Source: Bacteroides sp.
GTDB taxonomy: Bacteria > Bacteroidota > Bacteroidia > Bacteroidales > Bacteroidaceae
Length of the DNA stretch: 64,000 nt
Assembly: GCA_030152865.1 (NCBI GenBank)
Contig: JASLIW010000087.1
Span: forward strand, 1-64,000
Direction of reading: 5' to 3'
Translations under genes and position numbers: made by a program
Shown here: in pieces, positions 44,988-54,715 of the stretch
Position numbering within the stretch: position 1 is the first letter of the stretch
Layout of the letters: each line of letters begins with the position of its first letter
Notes under the pieces: model-generated
What the model saw: the letters and a program-made list of their open reading frames with translations, nothing else
Database searches by the model: none
Told to the model about the DNA's origin: nothing

Positions 44988-46268
44988 ATGGAGACTAAAA
45001 CTAAGCAATCAACAATTTGTGTTCAAGGTGGATGGGAACCCAAGCAGGGAGACCCCCGTGTCCTTCCTATTTATCAAAGTACTACTTTCAAATATGACAC
45101 CAGTGATCAGATGGGTCGTTTATTTGATTTAAAAGACGATGGATACTTTTACTCCCGCATACAAAACCCTACAACTGATGCTGTTGCCAAAAAAATTGCA
45201 GAACTTGAAGGAGGCATAGGTGCTATCCTAACTGCTAGTGGTCAGGCAGCCAATTTTTTTGCCATTTTCAATATCTGTGAAGCAGGAGATCATATTGTAT
45301 CTTCCTCCTCTATCTATGGTGGCACTTACAACTTATTTGGTGTCACACTTAAAAAGTTAGGCATAGATGTAACCTTCATCAACCCTAATGCCTCGGTAGA
45401 AGAAATTACAAAAGCGTTTCAACCCAACACTAAAGCTCTATTTGGAGAAACTGTATCTAATCCAACCTTAGAGGTTTTAGATATTAGCAAAATGGCAGAC
45501 ATAGCCCATAGCCAAGGAGTTCCACTTATTGTTGATAATACATTCCCAACACCCATAAACTGTCGTCCATTCGAGTGGGGTGCCGACATCATAGTACACT
45601 CAACCACCAAATACATGGATGGCCATGCCACCACAGTGGGAGGTTGTATCGTAGATAGCGGTAATTTTGATTGGCAAGCTCATGCAGACAAATACCCAGG
45701 CTTATGTACACCTGACAGTTCTTATCATGGCTTAGTGTACACCGAGAGTTTTGGCAAAATGGCTTATCTTACTAAAGCAAACGTTCAACTCATGCGTGAC
45801 TTAGGCAGTACTCAAAGCCCATTTAATGCCTTTCTACTTAATCTAGGCTTGGAAACCTTGCACTTACGCATGCCCAGACACTGTAGTAATGCCCTTAAAG
45901 TAGCTGAATTTTTAGAAGCCCAAGAACAAGTTGCATGGGTAAAATACTGTGACTTACCATCTAGCCCTTATTATGCCCTAGCCCAAAAATACATGCCTCA
46001 AGGCTCTTGTGGAGTAATTGCATTTGGCATCAAAGGAGGAAGGGAACAATCCATACAGTTTATAGATTCTTTAAAACTAACAACTATTGTTACCCATGTA
46101 GCTGATGCCAGAACCTGTGTGTTACACCCTGCCAGTCACACCCACCGTCAATTATCCGATGAACAACTACGAGAAGCAGGAGTAGAGCCAGATCTAATTC
46201 GCCTTTCAGTAGGTATAGAAGATGTAGAAGACATCATCGCTGACTTAAAACAAGCACTAAACCAGTAG
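44988..46268 (+). CDS. metY: O-acetylhomoserine sulfhydrylase
   Basis: A PLP enzyme of the Cys/Met metabolism family that forms homocysteine from O-acetylhomoserine and sulfide. The 426-residue product starts QSTICVQGGWEPKQGDPRVLPIYQSTTF, has the PLP lysine at about 208 in HSTTKYMDGHATTVGG, and carries the MetY-type insert SSYHGLVYTESFGKMAYLTKANVQLMRDLG that separates it from MetB/MetC. Length (about 430) is also MetY-like. A terminator follows. I find no SAM-riboswitch structure in the 56-nt leader. Confidence 0.94.
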   Translation: METKTKQSTICVQGGWEPKQGDPRVLPIYQSTTFKYDTSDQMGRLFDLKDDGYFYSRIQNPTTDAVAKKIAELEGGIGAILTASGQAANFFAIFNICEAGDHIVSSSSIYGGTYNLFGVTLKKLGIDVTFINPNASVEEITKAFQPNTKALFGETVSNPTLEVLDISKMADIAHSQGVPLIVDNTFPTPINCRPFEWGADIIVHSTTKYMDGHATTVGGCIVDSGNFDWQAHADKYPGLCTPDSSYHGLVYTESFGKMAYLTKANVQLMRDLGSTQSPFNAFLLNLGLETLHLRMPRHCSNALKVAEFLEAQEQVAWVKYCDLPSSPYYALAQKYMPQGSCGVIAFGIKGGREQSIQFIDSLKLTTIVTHVADARTCVLHPASHTHRQLSDEQLREAGVEPDLIRLSVGIEDVEDIIADLKQALNQ

Positions 46269-46287
46269 CTTATTTACAAATACATAT

Positions 46288-46316
46288 AAAAAGGGAGCAT
46301 TATGCTCCCTTTTTAT
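46288..46316 (+). terminator. Terminator of metY
   Basis: Stem AAAAAGGGAGC (46288-46298) with GCTCCCTTTTT (46304-46314), 5-nt loop, T-run included in the right arm. Confidence 0.9.
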
Positions 46317-46450
46317 ATATCACAAACCAAATCTCCTACCTGAGGAATAATTATTCTATTCATTCCCAAGTCAAACTTTTTCTTTTCTATATTTTAACGT
46401 TTATGTGTATCATTTATACTCTGTGATAAGCATTCAGGATTTTAAATCTG

Positions 46451-46458
46451 TATATTTG
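46451..46458 (+). promoter_or_regulatory. -7 box of the malic enzyme gene
   Basis: TATATTTG, 48 bp before the ATG. It is enclosed by the inverted repeat ATTCAGGAT (46432-46440) and ATCCTGAAT (46496-46504). Confidence 0.5.
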
Positions 46459-46506
46459 TTAGACACACAATTTATAAAAACTATTAAAAACTTACATCCT
46501 GAATCA

Positions 46507-48783
46507 ATGAAAATCACTAAAGAACTAGCCCTTCGCTATCATGCTGAAGGGAAACCAGGTAAAATAGAAGTAGTACCTACTAAACCTTACCGCACACAAA
46601 CAGACTTATCGCTCGCCTACTCTCCTGGAGTTGCAGAACCTTGCTTAGCCATTCAAGAAAATCCGCTTGATGCTTACAAATATACAGCTAAAGGAAATTT
46701 AGTTGCCGTTATCTCCAATGGAACAGCAGTACTAGGCTTAGGTGATATTGGAGCCCTTGGTGGTAAACCAGTCATGGAAGGCAAAGGCTTACTTTTTAAA
46801 ATCTATGCAGGAATTGATGTTTTTGACATTGAACTTGACGAAAAGGATCCCGATAAGTTTATAGAGGCTGTAAAAGCTATCGCTCCTACTTTCGGTGGAA
46901 TAAACCTTGAAGATATTAAAGCCCCTGAATGCTTTGAGATTGAAGAGCGCTTAAAGAAAGAGCTAGATATCCCTGTGATGCATGACGACCAACATGGTAC
47001 AGCTATTATCTCATCTGCTGGCCTTATCAATGCCTTAGAAGTGGCAGGAAAGGATATAGAGCAAGTAAAAATCGTGGTAAATGGTGCGGGAGCTTCTGCT
47101 ATATCATGTACCAAACTCTATATGCTTTTAGGAGCTAGAAAAGAGAACATTATCATGATTGATAGTAAAGGAGTGATTCACAGTGGAAGAACAGACCTCA
47201 ATCCTCAGAAGAAAGAGTTCGCTAACGATCATACCAAGGCACGAACACTCGAAGAAGCTATCGCAGGAGCCGATGTATTCCTAGGTCTATCACGTGGAAA
47301 CGTTCTCAGCAAAGATATGGTGAAAAGCATGGCTAAAACGCCTATTGTTTTTGCTCTTGCCAACCCTACTCCTGAGATTTCTTATGAAGATGCAATGGAA
47401 GCACGCCCAGATGTACTTATGGCTACAGGTCGTAGTGACTACCCCAACCAAATCAACAATGTGATTGGCTTTCCTTATATCTTCAGAGGCGCATTAGATA
47501 CCCGTGCTACCGCCATTAATGAGGAGATGAAAGTAGCTGCTGTTTATGCCATAGCAAACTTAGCTAAACAACCTGTACCTGAGTTGGTACATCAAACCTA
47601 CAGCGAAAACCACCTTAGCTTTGGTCCTGATTATTTTATACCTAAACCCGTAGACCAAAGATTAATAACAGAGGTATCTACCGCCGTTGCTAAGGCTGCT
47701 ATTAAATCAGGGGTAGCTCGTATAGAAATAGAAGACTGGGATGCTTATCAAGATCAGTTGCGCGAGCTCATGGGCTACGAGAGTAAACTAAGTAGACAGA
47801 TTTATGAAACAGCACGCCAAGACCCTCAACGTGTAGTGTTCGCTGAAGGTGGTCATCCCAACATGCTTAAGGCTGCTATTGAGGCCAAAGAAGAAGGACT
47901 CTGCCATCCCATCCTACTTGGAAATACAGACCACATCACTCGCTTAGCACACAACTTAGACTTATCACTTAAAGGCATAGAACTTATCAACCTAAGAAGT
48001 GATACAGAAGAAAATCGCCGTGAAAAATACGCAAAGATATTAGCCGAAAAACGAGCACGTGAAGGAATGACCTTTGACGAAGCCAATGATAAAATGTTTG
48101 ACCGTAACTACTTTGGTATGATGATGGTAGAAACAGGGGATGCAGATGCGTTTATCACAGGTGTCTATTCTAAGTACAGCGAAACAATAAAAGTAGCTAA
48201 GGAAGTCATTGGTATTCGCAATGGTTACAAGCACTTTGGAACCATGCATATCTTAAACAGTAAGAAAGGTACATACTTCTTAGCCGACACTTTAATCAAC
48301 CGCTTACCTGGCTCCGACAGCCTAATAGACATTGCTCTACTGGCTGAAAATACAGTAAAAACATTTAATTACGATCCTGTAATGGCTATGATAAGCTTCT
48401 CCAACTTTGGAGCAGATACAGGAGGTAGCCCAGAGCAAACACACAATGCCGTAAAACACTTACACAAATACCATCCAGATATTCTTATCGATGGTGAAAT
48501 GCAAGTAAACTTTGCACTCAATAGTAAGCTAAGAGACGAGAAGTATCCTTTCAATCGCCTAAAGGGTAAGGATGTAAACACCTTTATATTCCCTAATCTT
48601 AGCTCTGCTAACTCAGCTTACCAGCTCTTGCAAGGCATGACAGATGCAGAGATTATTGGACCAATCCAGATGGGATTAAATAAGCCAATTCACTTTACAG
48701 ACCTCGAGTCATCTGTTAGAGATATTGTAAATACAACGGCTGTTGCTGTTATTGATGCTATGATCGAAAAAAGTAAGAAATGA
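46507..48783 (+). CDS. maeB: NADP-dependent malic enzyme with phosphotransacetylase-like domain
   Basis: The 758-residue product joins a malic enzyme (about residues 1-420) to a C-terminal phosphotransacetylase-like domain (about 430-758), the standard MaeB architecture. Malic-enzyme motifs are [39 protein letters not shown] and [10 protein letters not shown]. The second half reads [15 protein letters not shown]... [20 protein letters not shown]. In E. coli the PTA domain is regulatory, sensing acetyl-CoA, rather than catalytic. The enzyme makes pyruvate and NADPH from malate. The start is the ATG at 46507; the longer frame crosses the promoter box. Confidence 0.95.
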   Translation: MKITKELALRYHAEGKPGKIEVVPTKPYRTQTDLSLAYSPGVAEPCLAIQENPLDAYKYTAKGNLVAVISNGTAVLGLGDIGALGGKPVMEGKGLLFKIYAGIDVFDIELDEKDPDKFIEAVKAIAPTFGGINLEDIKAPECFEIEERLKKELDIPVMHDDQHGTAIISSAGLINALEVAGKDIEQVKIVVNGAGASAISCTKLYMLLGARKENIIMIDSKGVIHSGRTDLNPQKKEFANDHTKARTLEEAIAGADVFLGLSRGNVLSKDMVKSMAKTPIVFALANPTPEISYEDAMEARPDVLMATGRSDYPNQINNVIGFPYIFRGALDTRATAINEEMKVAAVYAIANLAKQPVPELVHQTYSENHLSFGPDYFIPKPVDQRLITEVSTAVAKAAIKSGVARIEIEDWDAYQDQLRELMGYESKLSRQIYETARQDPQRVVFAEGGHPNMLKAAIEAKEEGLCHPILLGNTDHITRLAHNLDLSLKGIELINLRSDTEENRREKYAKILAEKRAREGMTFDEANDKMFDRNYFGMMMVETGDADAFITGVYSKYSETIKVAKEVIGIRNGYKHFGTMHILNSKKGTYFLADTLINRLPGSDSLIDIALLAENTVKTFNYDPVMAMISFSNFGADTGGSPEQTHNAVKHLHKYHPDILIDGEMQVNFALNSKLRDEKYPFNRLKGKDVNTFIFPNLSSANSAYQLLQGMTDAEIIGPIQMGLNKPIHFTDLESSVRDIVNTTAVAVIDAMIEKSKK

Positions 48784-48965
48784 AAAAGAGAAAGCCTTTA
48801 ACTAACTTCCAAATTGTATGTATACTACTGCTGTGGGCTATACTCTGTACCTTAGTTATTAGTGGTACCCCACAACTAGATGGAATAACTATTTTATCAC
48901 TAGCTATGGCTACAGTATTAATCTTTATTCCCATCTATCAGTCCATAACAAGAAGAAGAAAATGA
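48780..48965 (+). CDS. Small two-helix membrane protein
   Basis: A 61-residue protein with two membrane helices (FQIVCILLLWAILCTLVIS and ITILSLAMATVLIFIPIYQSI) and basic ends ([12 protein letters not shown]). Its ATG overlaps the malic enzyme stop (ATGA), suggesting coupled translation. Its last 48 bases overlap the end of the convergent pabC-like gene, which still leaves both frames intact. Function unknown. Confidence 0.6.
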   Translation: MKKRKPLTNFQIVCILLLWAILCTLVISGTPQLDGITILSLAMATVLIFIPIYQSITRRRK

Positions 48966-49568
48966 GCGTTCACTCACTCGAATTAAAGTTATAGGATAAG
49001 TGAATGCTGTAGAGAAAGGCATCATTGCATTAATCAATTTAAAATGAGTAAAAGAGGCTAAATCATCTTGCGTGATTCTAGTCTCTTTTATTTGTTTATG
49101 ATCCAGCAAAAACTGCCGCTGTGTGCCCTTAAGTAAATAGCTAGATGGCGTAAACCACAGACCCTCCCTTAAGAAAACCAAATTAGAGTAAGTTGTATCC
49201 GTAACAAGGCCTTGCTGGGTTAGAATCAACTCTTCCTTAGAAGCTTTGCTCTTCAAGTGGTCAAAACAAGCTCGATCTAGTTTTTTAGTAGCGTAGTCTA
49301 GATCTGCAGCTTCAACCAACTCAAAAGAACTCCATTGCTTGGGCCGATAGGGCTGCCAACTCACATCTACAAAACCCTTCACATTATAAACTACTCTAAC
49401 TTTGTACAAGCCTTCTGAGGGCAAAGATATAGTAGACAGCAGTTGCTCAAGCCTAAGCACAGCACTACTCTTATGCAGGCTCAGGGTATAATCCATCCTA
49501 GCTTGATGGTAATCCAAGTGAAGTATACTACCCCCTTGAAGTGCAATAGACTCAAGCCAATGGCACAT
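48918..49568 (-). CDS. pabC: Aminotransferase class IV, probable aminodeoxychorismate lyase
   Basis: A 216-residue fold-type IV PLP enzyme. Folate synthesis role: release of pyruvate from aminodeoxychorismate to give p-aminobenzoate. Visible motifs are HLDYHQARMDYTL, YKVRVVYNVKG, the likely PLP lysine in AADLDYATKKLDRACFD, and TDTTYSNLVFLREGLWFTPSSYLLKGTQRQFLL, the conserved phosphate-binding and loop region. It is shorter than E. coli PabC (269 residues). It overlaps the pabB-like gene by 17 bp, which fixes the pathway. Confidence 0.82.
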   Translation of the reverse strand: MCHWLESIALQGGSILHLDYHQARMDYTLSLHKSSAVLRLEQLLSTISLPSEGLYKVRVVYNVKGFVDVSWQPYRPKQWSSFELVEAADLDYATKKLDRACFDHLKSKASKEELILTQQGLVTDTTYSNLVFLREGLWFTPSSYLLKGTQRQFLLDHKQIKETRITQDDLASFTHFKLINAMMPFSTAFTYPITLIRVSERSFSSSCYGLIDGNKD

Positions 49569-50541
49569 AGATCTTATCTATTAATTCACGATACTCAGAT
49601 TCAGCCGTACTATCAGCTGTAATGCCTCCACCACTTTTATAGAAAAAGCCATCCTCTTCTTGTTCTATAATACGAATCAACACGCAGCTATCTAAGGTTT
49701 CCCCATCAAACAGCCCACACACTCCTGTATAATAAGATCGAGTGTATCCTTCCACCTCCTTGATAACTGCCAAGGCTTTGTCTCTAGGTGCACCTACAAT
49801 CGAACCTGCGGGAAGGATGCAATCAAGTAAACTTCCATAAGCACGTTTATACTTATCTTTAAGCTCCCCCCTCACTTCCGAGCTTACTTGTAGGAGATCC
49901 TTGTCAGTGGTATGTAAGCGATCAATGTATCGATAACGAGGTACAGTAACTTTACTAGACACCACACTTAAATCAGCAATAAGCTGCTCTACTGTAGATC
50001 TGTGCTCCCTTTCTTCTTTTGGGTTCTTTAGTATGAGTTCCTCAGCATTGGGAATATTCGCATCTATAGTCCCTTTCATAGGGTAAGAACGAATAATACC
50101 ATTCTTATCTATGCGAACAAATATTTCGGGCGTGCAACAAACAAAGTGATTTTTATAAAGAATTTTGTACTTGGCCTCTGCCTCTTGAAATATAGTTTCC
50201 ATAGATGCTGGCAAATGCACAGCAGTAGGCATCGTAAGGTTGATTACACGAACTCCCTTCTCTTGAAATAACTGCTGAGCTCGTTCAAACTTCTCATGGT
50301 ATAGCTCAAAATCCTGAGCTTGCTTAGCTAACTTAAGATTTGTAAGTCTATCGCCAGTAGTAGCCCAGATATCTTTGTTGCTCATCATTGGAAAAGAATA
50401 CCAAATCGCTGCTTCTTTATTATCTAGCTCTGAGAGCCGTTTGAGTATAGGTTTTTGCTTTTCAAAATCGATTATAAATAAATAAGGAATGCCCGCAGCA
50501 CTCCATTCATCCATTTTTTTATAAAAAGAGTTTAATTCCAT
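49552..50541 (-). CDS. pabB: Aminodeoxychorismate synthase component I
   Basis: A 329-residue chorismate-binding enzyme that aminates chorismate for folate synthesis. It is the catalytic C-terminal type without a long N-terminal half: MKGTIDANIPNAEELILKNPKEEREHRSTVEQLIADLSVV, RYIDRLHTTDKDLLQVSSEVRG, LLDCILPAGSIVGAPRDKALAVIKEVEGYTRSYYTGVCGLFDG and FFYKSGGGITADSTAESEYREL. The PIAGTR-like activity motif of anthranilate synthases reads MKGTID, as in PabB-type enzymes. TATATTTG on the minus strand (50566-50573) is the -7 box. It leads the pabBC pair; no pabA glutaminase is in the window. Confidence 0.9.
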   Translation of the reverse strand: MELNSFYKKMDEWSAAGIPYLFIIDFEKQKPILKRLSELDNKEAAIWYSFPMMSNKDIWATTGDRLTNLKLAKQAQDFELYHEKFERAQQLFQEKGVRVINLTMPTAVHLPASMETIFQEAEAKYKILYKNHFVCCTPEIFVRIDKNGIIRSYPMKGTIDANIPNAEELILKNPKEEREHRSTVEQLIADLSVVSSKVTVPRYRYIDRLHTTDKDLLQVSSEVRGELKDKYKRAYGSLLDCILPAGSIVGAPRDKALAVIKEVEGYTRSYYTGVCGLFDGETLDSCVLIRIIEQEEDGFFYKSGGGITADSTAESEYRELIDKIYVPLA

Positions 50542-50606
50542 CTCTGCTGTATTTTAGCTATATTACAAATATACGGGTTCTAGCTATAAGCTAAGCTTGT
50601 TTTGCT

Positions 50607-50614
50607 TAATTTTG
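50607..50614 (+). promoter_or_regulatory. -7 box of the prolyl oligopeptidase gene
   Basis: TAATTTTG, 55 bp before the ATG, divergent from the pabB box at 50566-50573. Confidence 0.5.
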
Positions 50615-50669
50615 TACACTAACTTAGATTAAAACCCTGTCATTAATATATTAAAACAGCTCTATTTCA

Positions 50670-52781
50670 ATGAAAAAAACAACATTATTATTATTAATTG
50701 TGAGTACTATGCTAACAGCTTGTGGTTCAAAATCACCTTACCCACAGACCAAAAAAGTAGATGTCGTAGATGATTACTTCGGCACTCAAGTAGCAGACCC
50801 ATACCGTTGGTTAGAAGACGATCGGTCGGACGAAACAAAAGCCTGGGTTAAAGAACAAAACAAAGTAACTGATGCCTATCTGGCTCAAATCCCATTTCGT
50901 AAAGCTTTGCTAGAGCGTCTAAGCAATCTATCAAATTATGAAAAAGTAGGGGCCCCCTTTAAACGTCATGGAAAATACTACTTTTATAAAAATGATGGCT
51001 TACAAAATCAAGACGTACTTTATGTGCAAGATACACTAGATGGAGAAGCTAAAGTATTTCTTGATCCTAATAAGCTTTCGACCGATGGAACAGTAGCTTT
51101 AACGGGTATAAGCTTTTCTAAAGACGGGAAGTACACAGCCTATACCATTTCAAGAAGTGGCTCGGACTGGACCGAAATTTATGTAATGGACACAGCTACT
51201 CAAGAGCTCCTTGATGATCACATTGTGTGGGCTAAGTTTACTGGAGCTGATTGGTGTGGGGATGGTTTTTACTACAGCGCTTACGACGCTCCAACTCAAG
51301 GAGCTGAATATTCGAGTAAAAACGAAAATCATAGAATCTACTATCACAAACTAGGCACAAAGCAAGAAGAGGACCAGCTTGTTTTTGAAAACAAAGACGA
51401 ACCCCTTCGCTTTTATTCGGCTAGTGTAAGTGAAGACGAAACTATTTTATTTATCTATGAATCAGGAGCAGGAAGAGGCAATGCCCTTTTCATGAAAGAC
51501 TTGACACAAAAAGACAGCCCCATTCAAAAACTTGCAACCAACTTTGATTACACCTACTACCCTATTGACGTTATAGACAATCAAATCTATATCTTGACCA
51601 ATTACCAAGCACCTAACTATCGTATTATGGTAGCTGATGTAAAACAAGCTAACTTAGAACATTGGAAAGAATTAATTCCAAACTCTGAGGCAGTAATAGC
51701 AGATGTATCGATCATTGATCATAAGCTCTTTGTGAATTACAACAAAGATGCTTCCAGCCATCCTCTGATCTACAAACTAGATGGCACACTACTTCAAGAA
51801 GTAAGGCTACCTGCAGTTGGTACAGCTAGCTTTAGTGGTACAAAGAAAGAAGCTGAATGCTTTATGACATTTACCTCCTTCACTGTCCCTGCTTCAGTCT
51901 ATAAATATGACATTGCGCAAAACAAATACACCTTATACAATACACCTAAGGTAAACTTCGAGCCCGACGAGTATGAAAGCTATCAGGTGTTCTTCTCCAG
52001 TAAGGATGGAACCCAAATCCCCATGTTCTTAACACACAAGAAAGGATTAAAGATGGATGGCTCTAACCCTGTTTATCTTTACGGTTATGGAGGTTTTAAT
52101 ATCAGCCTCAACCCAAGCTTTGCACCATCACGCATTCCATTCCTTGAAAATGGAGGTATCTATGCCCAAGTTACACTCCGAGGAGGAGGAGAATATGGAG
52201 AAGAGTGGCACATCGCTGGTACACAAATGAACAAGCAAAATGTTTTTGATGACTTTATTGGAGCAGCAGAGTACTTAATTCATGAAAATTACACCGCGCC
52301 CCAAAAAATAGCTATTGTAGGAGGCTCTAATGGTGGCCTACTTGTAGGTGCTTGTATGAATCAACGTCCTGAGCTGTTTGGGGCCGCTATACCTCAGGTA
52401 GGAGTGATGGATATGCTGCGCTACCATAAATTTACCATTGGTTGGAACTGGGCGAGTGACTACGGCACAAGTGAAGATAGCCAAGAGATGTTTGAATACC
52501 TCTATGCCTACTCTCCCTTACACAACCTCAAGCCAAACACAGCATACCCCGCAACCCTAGTTACTACAGCTGATCACGACGACCGAGTAGTACCGGCACA
52601 CTCATTCAAGTATGCAGCACGTTTGCAAGAGTGCAATGACGGTACCAACCCAACACTCATTCGTATTGACGCAGATGCTGGTCATGGTGCAGGCAAGCCT
52701 ATGAGCAAAAGACTAGAAGAGCAAGCCGACACCTATGGTTTTATTATGTATAACTTAGGAATGAACCCCAGCTTCAATTAA
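50670..52781 (+). CDS. Prolyl oligopeptidase (S9A), lipoprotein
   Basis: A 703-residue serine oligopeptidase that cuts after proline in short peptides. The N-terminal signal with lipobox (LLLLIVSTMLTACGSK) predicts lipid anchoring in the envelope. A seven-bladed propeller is followed by the alpha/beta-hydrolase domain. Ser553 lies in VGGSNGGLLVGACMNQRPELFGAAI. The Asp is in TTADHDDRVVPAHS (about 638), and His near 672 is in DADAGHGAGKP. VTLRGGGEYGEEWH and WASDYGTSED are typical S9A blocks. Complete and standard length. With DPP III, DPP IV and gdhA it outlines peptide use. Confidence 0.95.
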   Translation: MKKTTLLLLIVSTMLTACGSKSPYPQTKKVDVVDDYFGTQVADPYRWLEDDRSDETKAWVKEQNKVTDAYLAQIPFRKALLERLSNLSNYEKVGAPFKRHGKYYFYKNDGLQNQDVLYVQDTLDGEAKVFLDPNKLSTDGTVALTGISFSKDGKYTAYTISRSGSDWTEIYVMDTATQELLDDHIVWAKFTGADWCGDGFYYSAYDAPTQGAEYSSKNENHRIYYHKLGTKQEEDQLVFENKDEPLRFYSASVSEDETILFIYESGAGRGNALFMKDLTQKDSPIQKLATNFDYTYYPIDVIDNQIYILTNYQAPNYRIMVADVKQANLEHWKELIPNSEAVIADVSIIDHKLFVNYNKDASSHPLIYKLDGTLLQEVRLPAVGTASFSGTKKEAECFMTFTSFTVPASVYKYDIAQNKYTLYNTPKVNFEPDEYESYQVFFSSKDGTQIPMFLTHKKGLKMDGSNPVYLYGYGGFNISLNPSFAPSRIPFLENGGIYAQVTLRGGGEYGEEWHIAGTQMNKQNVFDDFIGAAEYLIHENYTAPQKIAIVGGSNGGLLVGACMNQRPELFGAAIPQVGVMDMLRYHKFTIGWNWASDYGTSEDSQEMFEYLYAYSPLHNLKPNTAYPATLVTTADHDDRVVPAHSFKYAARLQECNDGTNPTLIRIDADAGHGAGKPMSKRLEEQADTYGFIMYNLGMNPSFN

Positions 52782-52797
52782 GACTAAACATAGAATG

Positions 52798-52869
52798 AAT
52801 GTATTCTTGAACTTTTAACTCTTTATTCGCCGCTCTTTGGCATAAGATTTATAATTTCAAGAATACATT
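52798..52869. repeat. 14-bp inverted repeat between the prolyl oligopeptidase gene and gdhA
   Basis: AATGTATTCTTGAA (52798-52811) and TTCAAGAATACATT (52856-52869) pair perfectly around 44 bp, filling the space before gdhA (ATG 52889). No T-run follows, so it is not a simple terminator. It may be a looped operator or a leader structure controlling gdhA. Confidence 0.6.
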
Positions 52870-52888
52870 AACCTATAAAAGAAGAACT

Positions 52889-54223
52889 ATGAATATTAAG
52901 CAGTTTATAGACAACTTAGCCAAGAGACACCCTGGAGAACCAGAGTACCATCAAGCCGTCAAAGAAGTTTTGCAGTCTATCGAGGAAGTGTACAACCAAC
53001 ACCCTGAATTTGAAAAAGCTAAAATCATAGAACGGCTTGTAGAACCCGATCGTATTTTCACTTTTAAAGTTACTTGGATAGATGATAAAGGTACTCCTCA
53101 AGTAAATATTGGATATCGTGTGCAATTCAATAACGCTATAGGTCCTTACAAGGGAGGCATTCGCTTCCATCCCTCAGTCAATCTATCTATCCTTAAGTTC
53201 TTAGGTTTTGAGCAAACCCTAAAGAATGCACTAACTACACTCCCTATGGGTGGAGCCAAAGGAGGATCTGATTTTTGCCCCAAAGGAAAGAGTGATGCAG
53301 AAATTATGCGCTTTTGCCAAGCCTTCATGCTAGAGCTATGGAAACACCTAGGGCCTGACACAGATGTTCCTGCCGGAGATATTGGCGTGGGAGCTCGCGA
53401 AGTGGGTTATATGTATGGCATGTATAAAAAATTAACTAACGAATGTACAGGTACCTTTACGGGTAAAGACCTATCCTTCGGTGGTTCTCTTATTCGTCCT
53501 GAAGCTACAGGTTATGGAGCTCTCTACTTTGTCAACCAAATGTTGGCAACTAAAGGAGATCAATTGGCTGGTAAAACGGTAGCTATATCAGGCTTTGGCA
53601 ATGTAGCTTGGGGAGCTGTGTCTAAAGCAAGTGAACTGGGTGCTAAAGTAGTCACCATATCAGGCCCAGATGGATACATCCTAGATCCCGAAGGAATCTC
53701 AGGTGATAAAATAAACTACATGCTTGAACTCCGAGCTTCAGGTAATGATGTAGTCGCACCTTATGCTAAGAGATACCCATCAGCTACCTTCTATCCTGGG
53801 AAAAAGCCCTGGAATGTCAAAGTAGATATAGCTATGCCTTGCGCTACACAAAATGAACTAAATAAAGAAGATGCACAACAGCTTATAGCTAATGGCGTAC
53901 ATTATGTAGCTGAAGTATCGAATATGGGGTGTACGGCAGAGGCTGTTGATGCTTTCTTAGCACATAAGATAAGCTTTGCTCCTGGTAAAGCTGTCAATGC
54001 GGGTGGAGTTTCTGCATCTGGACTAGAAATGTCGCAAAATGCACTTCACTTAAACTGGACAGCAGAAGAGGTAGATAAACAACTCCATCAAATCATGTCT
54101 GGCATACATCAGCAATGTCTAAGGTATGGACAAGAAGACGAGTACATCAACTATGTAAAAGGAGCCAACATAGCTGGCTTTATGAAAGTGGCTAGAGCTA
54201 TGCTAGGCCAAGGTATTCTATAG
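52889..54223 (+). CDS. gdhA: Glutamate dehydrogenase
   Basis: Interconverts glutamate and 2-oxoglutarate plus ammonia. The 444-residue product has the hexameric-type motifs VQFNNAIGPYKGGIRFHPSVNLSILKFLGFEQTLKNAL, PMGGAKGGSDFCPKGKSD with the catalytic Lys, DVPAGDIGVGAREVGYMYG, and the Rossmann stretch GKTVAISGFGNVAWGAVSKASELGAKVVTISGP. The size matches bacterial GdhA. Bacteroidales often use this enzyme for peptide catabolism or ammonia assimilation; the cofactor (NADP versus NAD) is not certain by eye. The inverted repeat upstream may regulate it. Confidence 0.95.
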   Translation: MNIKQFIDNLAKRHPGEPEYHQAVKEVLQSIEEVYNQHPEFEKAKIIERLVEPDRIFTFKVTWIDDKGTPQVNIGYRVQFNNAIGPYKGGIRFHPSVNLSILKFLGFEQTLKNALTTLPMGGAKGGSDFCPKGKSDAEIMRFCQAFMLELWKHLGPDTDVPAGDIGVGAREVGYMYGMYKKLTNECTGTFTGKDLSFGGSLIRPEATGYGALYFVNQMLATKGDQLAGKTVAISGFGNVAWGAVSKASELGAKVVTISGPDGYILDPEGISGDKINYMLELRASGNDVVAPYAKRYPSATFYPGKKPWNVKVDIAMPCATQNELNKEDAQQLIANGVHYVAEVSNMGCTAEAVDAFLAHKISFAPGKAVNAGGVSASGLEMSQNALHLNWTAEEVDKQLHQIMSGIHQQCLRYGQEDEYINYVKGANIAGFMKVARAMLGQGIL

Positions 54224-54234
54224 ATTAAAAGAAA

Positions 54235-54708
54235 ATGAAAAAAGTAGTAAGCTTACTCATTACTTTTTATATCTGTACTGCCCATCTACTTGCACACAAG
54301 GAGGTGGGTAGTGCTTCTTATTATAACCATCGTTTTCATGGTCGAAAAACGGCTAGTGGAGAGCTTTATGACAAGCAAAAGTATAGCTGTGCACACCGAA
54401 GCTTACCTTTTGGCACACTACTCCAAGTAAAAAATCTTAATAACGGAAAATCTGTCCAAGTCGTAGTCAATGACAGAGGCCCCTACCACTCTAAAAGAAT
54501 AGTGGACTTATCTTACCAGGCTGCTCGGGCTATTGATTTAATACAAGCAGGAGTAGCCCCTGTACAAGTAGAGGTGGTGCAAAGTATTCCTATCGGCTTA
54601 CCTCCCTGGCCTTTCCAATTACAATTTATCATAAACTGCTGGCAAGATGTCGTATCTCCCACCCCAGTTCAGCTCCAGTGCATACAAGAAGTAAAACTAA
54701 ATGGGTAG
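54235..54708 (+). CDS. RlpA-family septal ring lytic transglycosylase
   Basis: A 157-residue exported protein with signal peptide (KKVVSLLITFYICTAHLLA) and a double-psi beta-barrel: VGSASYYNHRFHGRKTASGELYDKQKYSCAHRSLPFGTLLQVKNLNNGKSVQVVVNDRGPYHSKRIVDLSYQAARAI. RlpA cleaves denuded glycan strands at the septum in Pseudomonas. There is no SPOR domain, so this is a minimal form. No lipobox cysteine is visible, so it is probably periplasmic and soluble. It starts 11 bp after gdhA and converges with the LptD-like gene. Confidence 0.88.
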   Translation: MKKVVSLLITFYICTAHLLAHKEVGSASYYNHRFHGRKTASGELYDKQKYSCAHRSLPFGTLLQVKNLNNGKSVQVVVNDRGPYHSKRIVDLSYQAARAIDLIQAGVAPVQVEVVQSIPIGLPPWPFQLQFIINCWQDVVSPTPVQLQCIQEVKLNG

Positions 54709-54715
54709 TGTGGAT

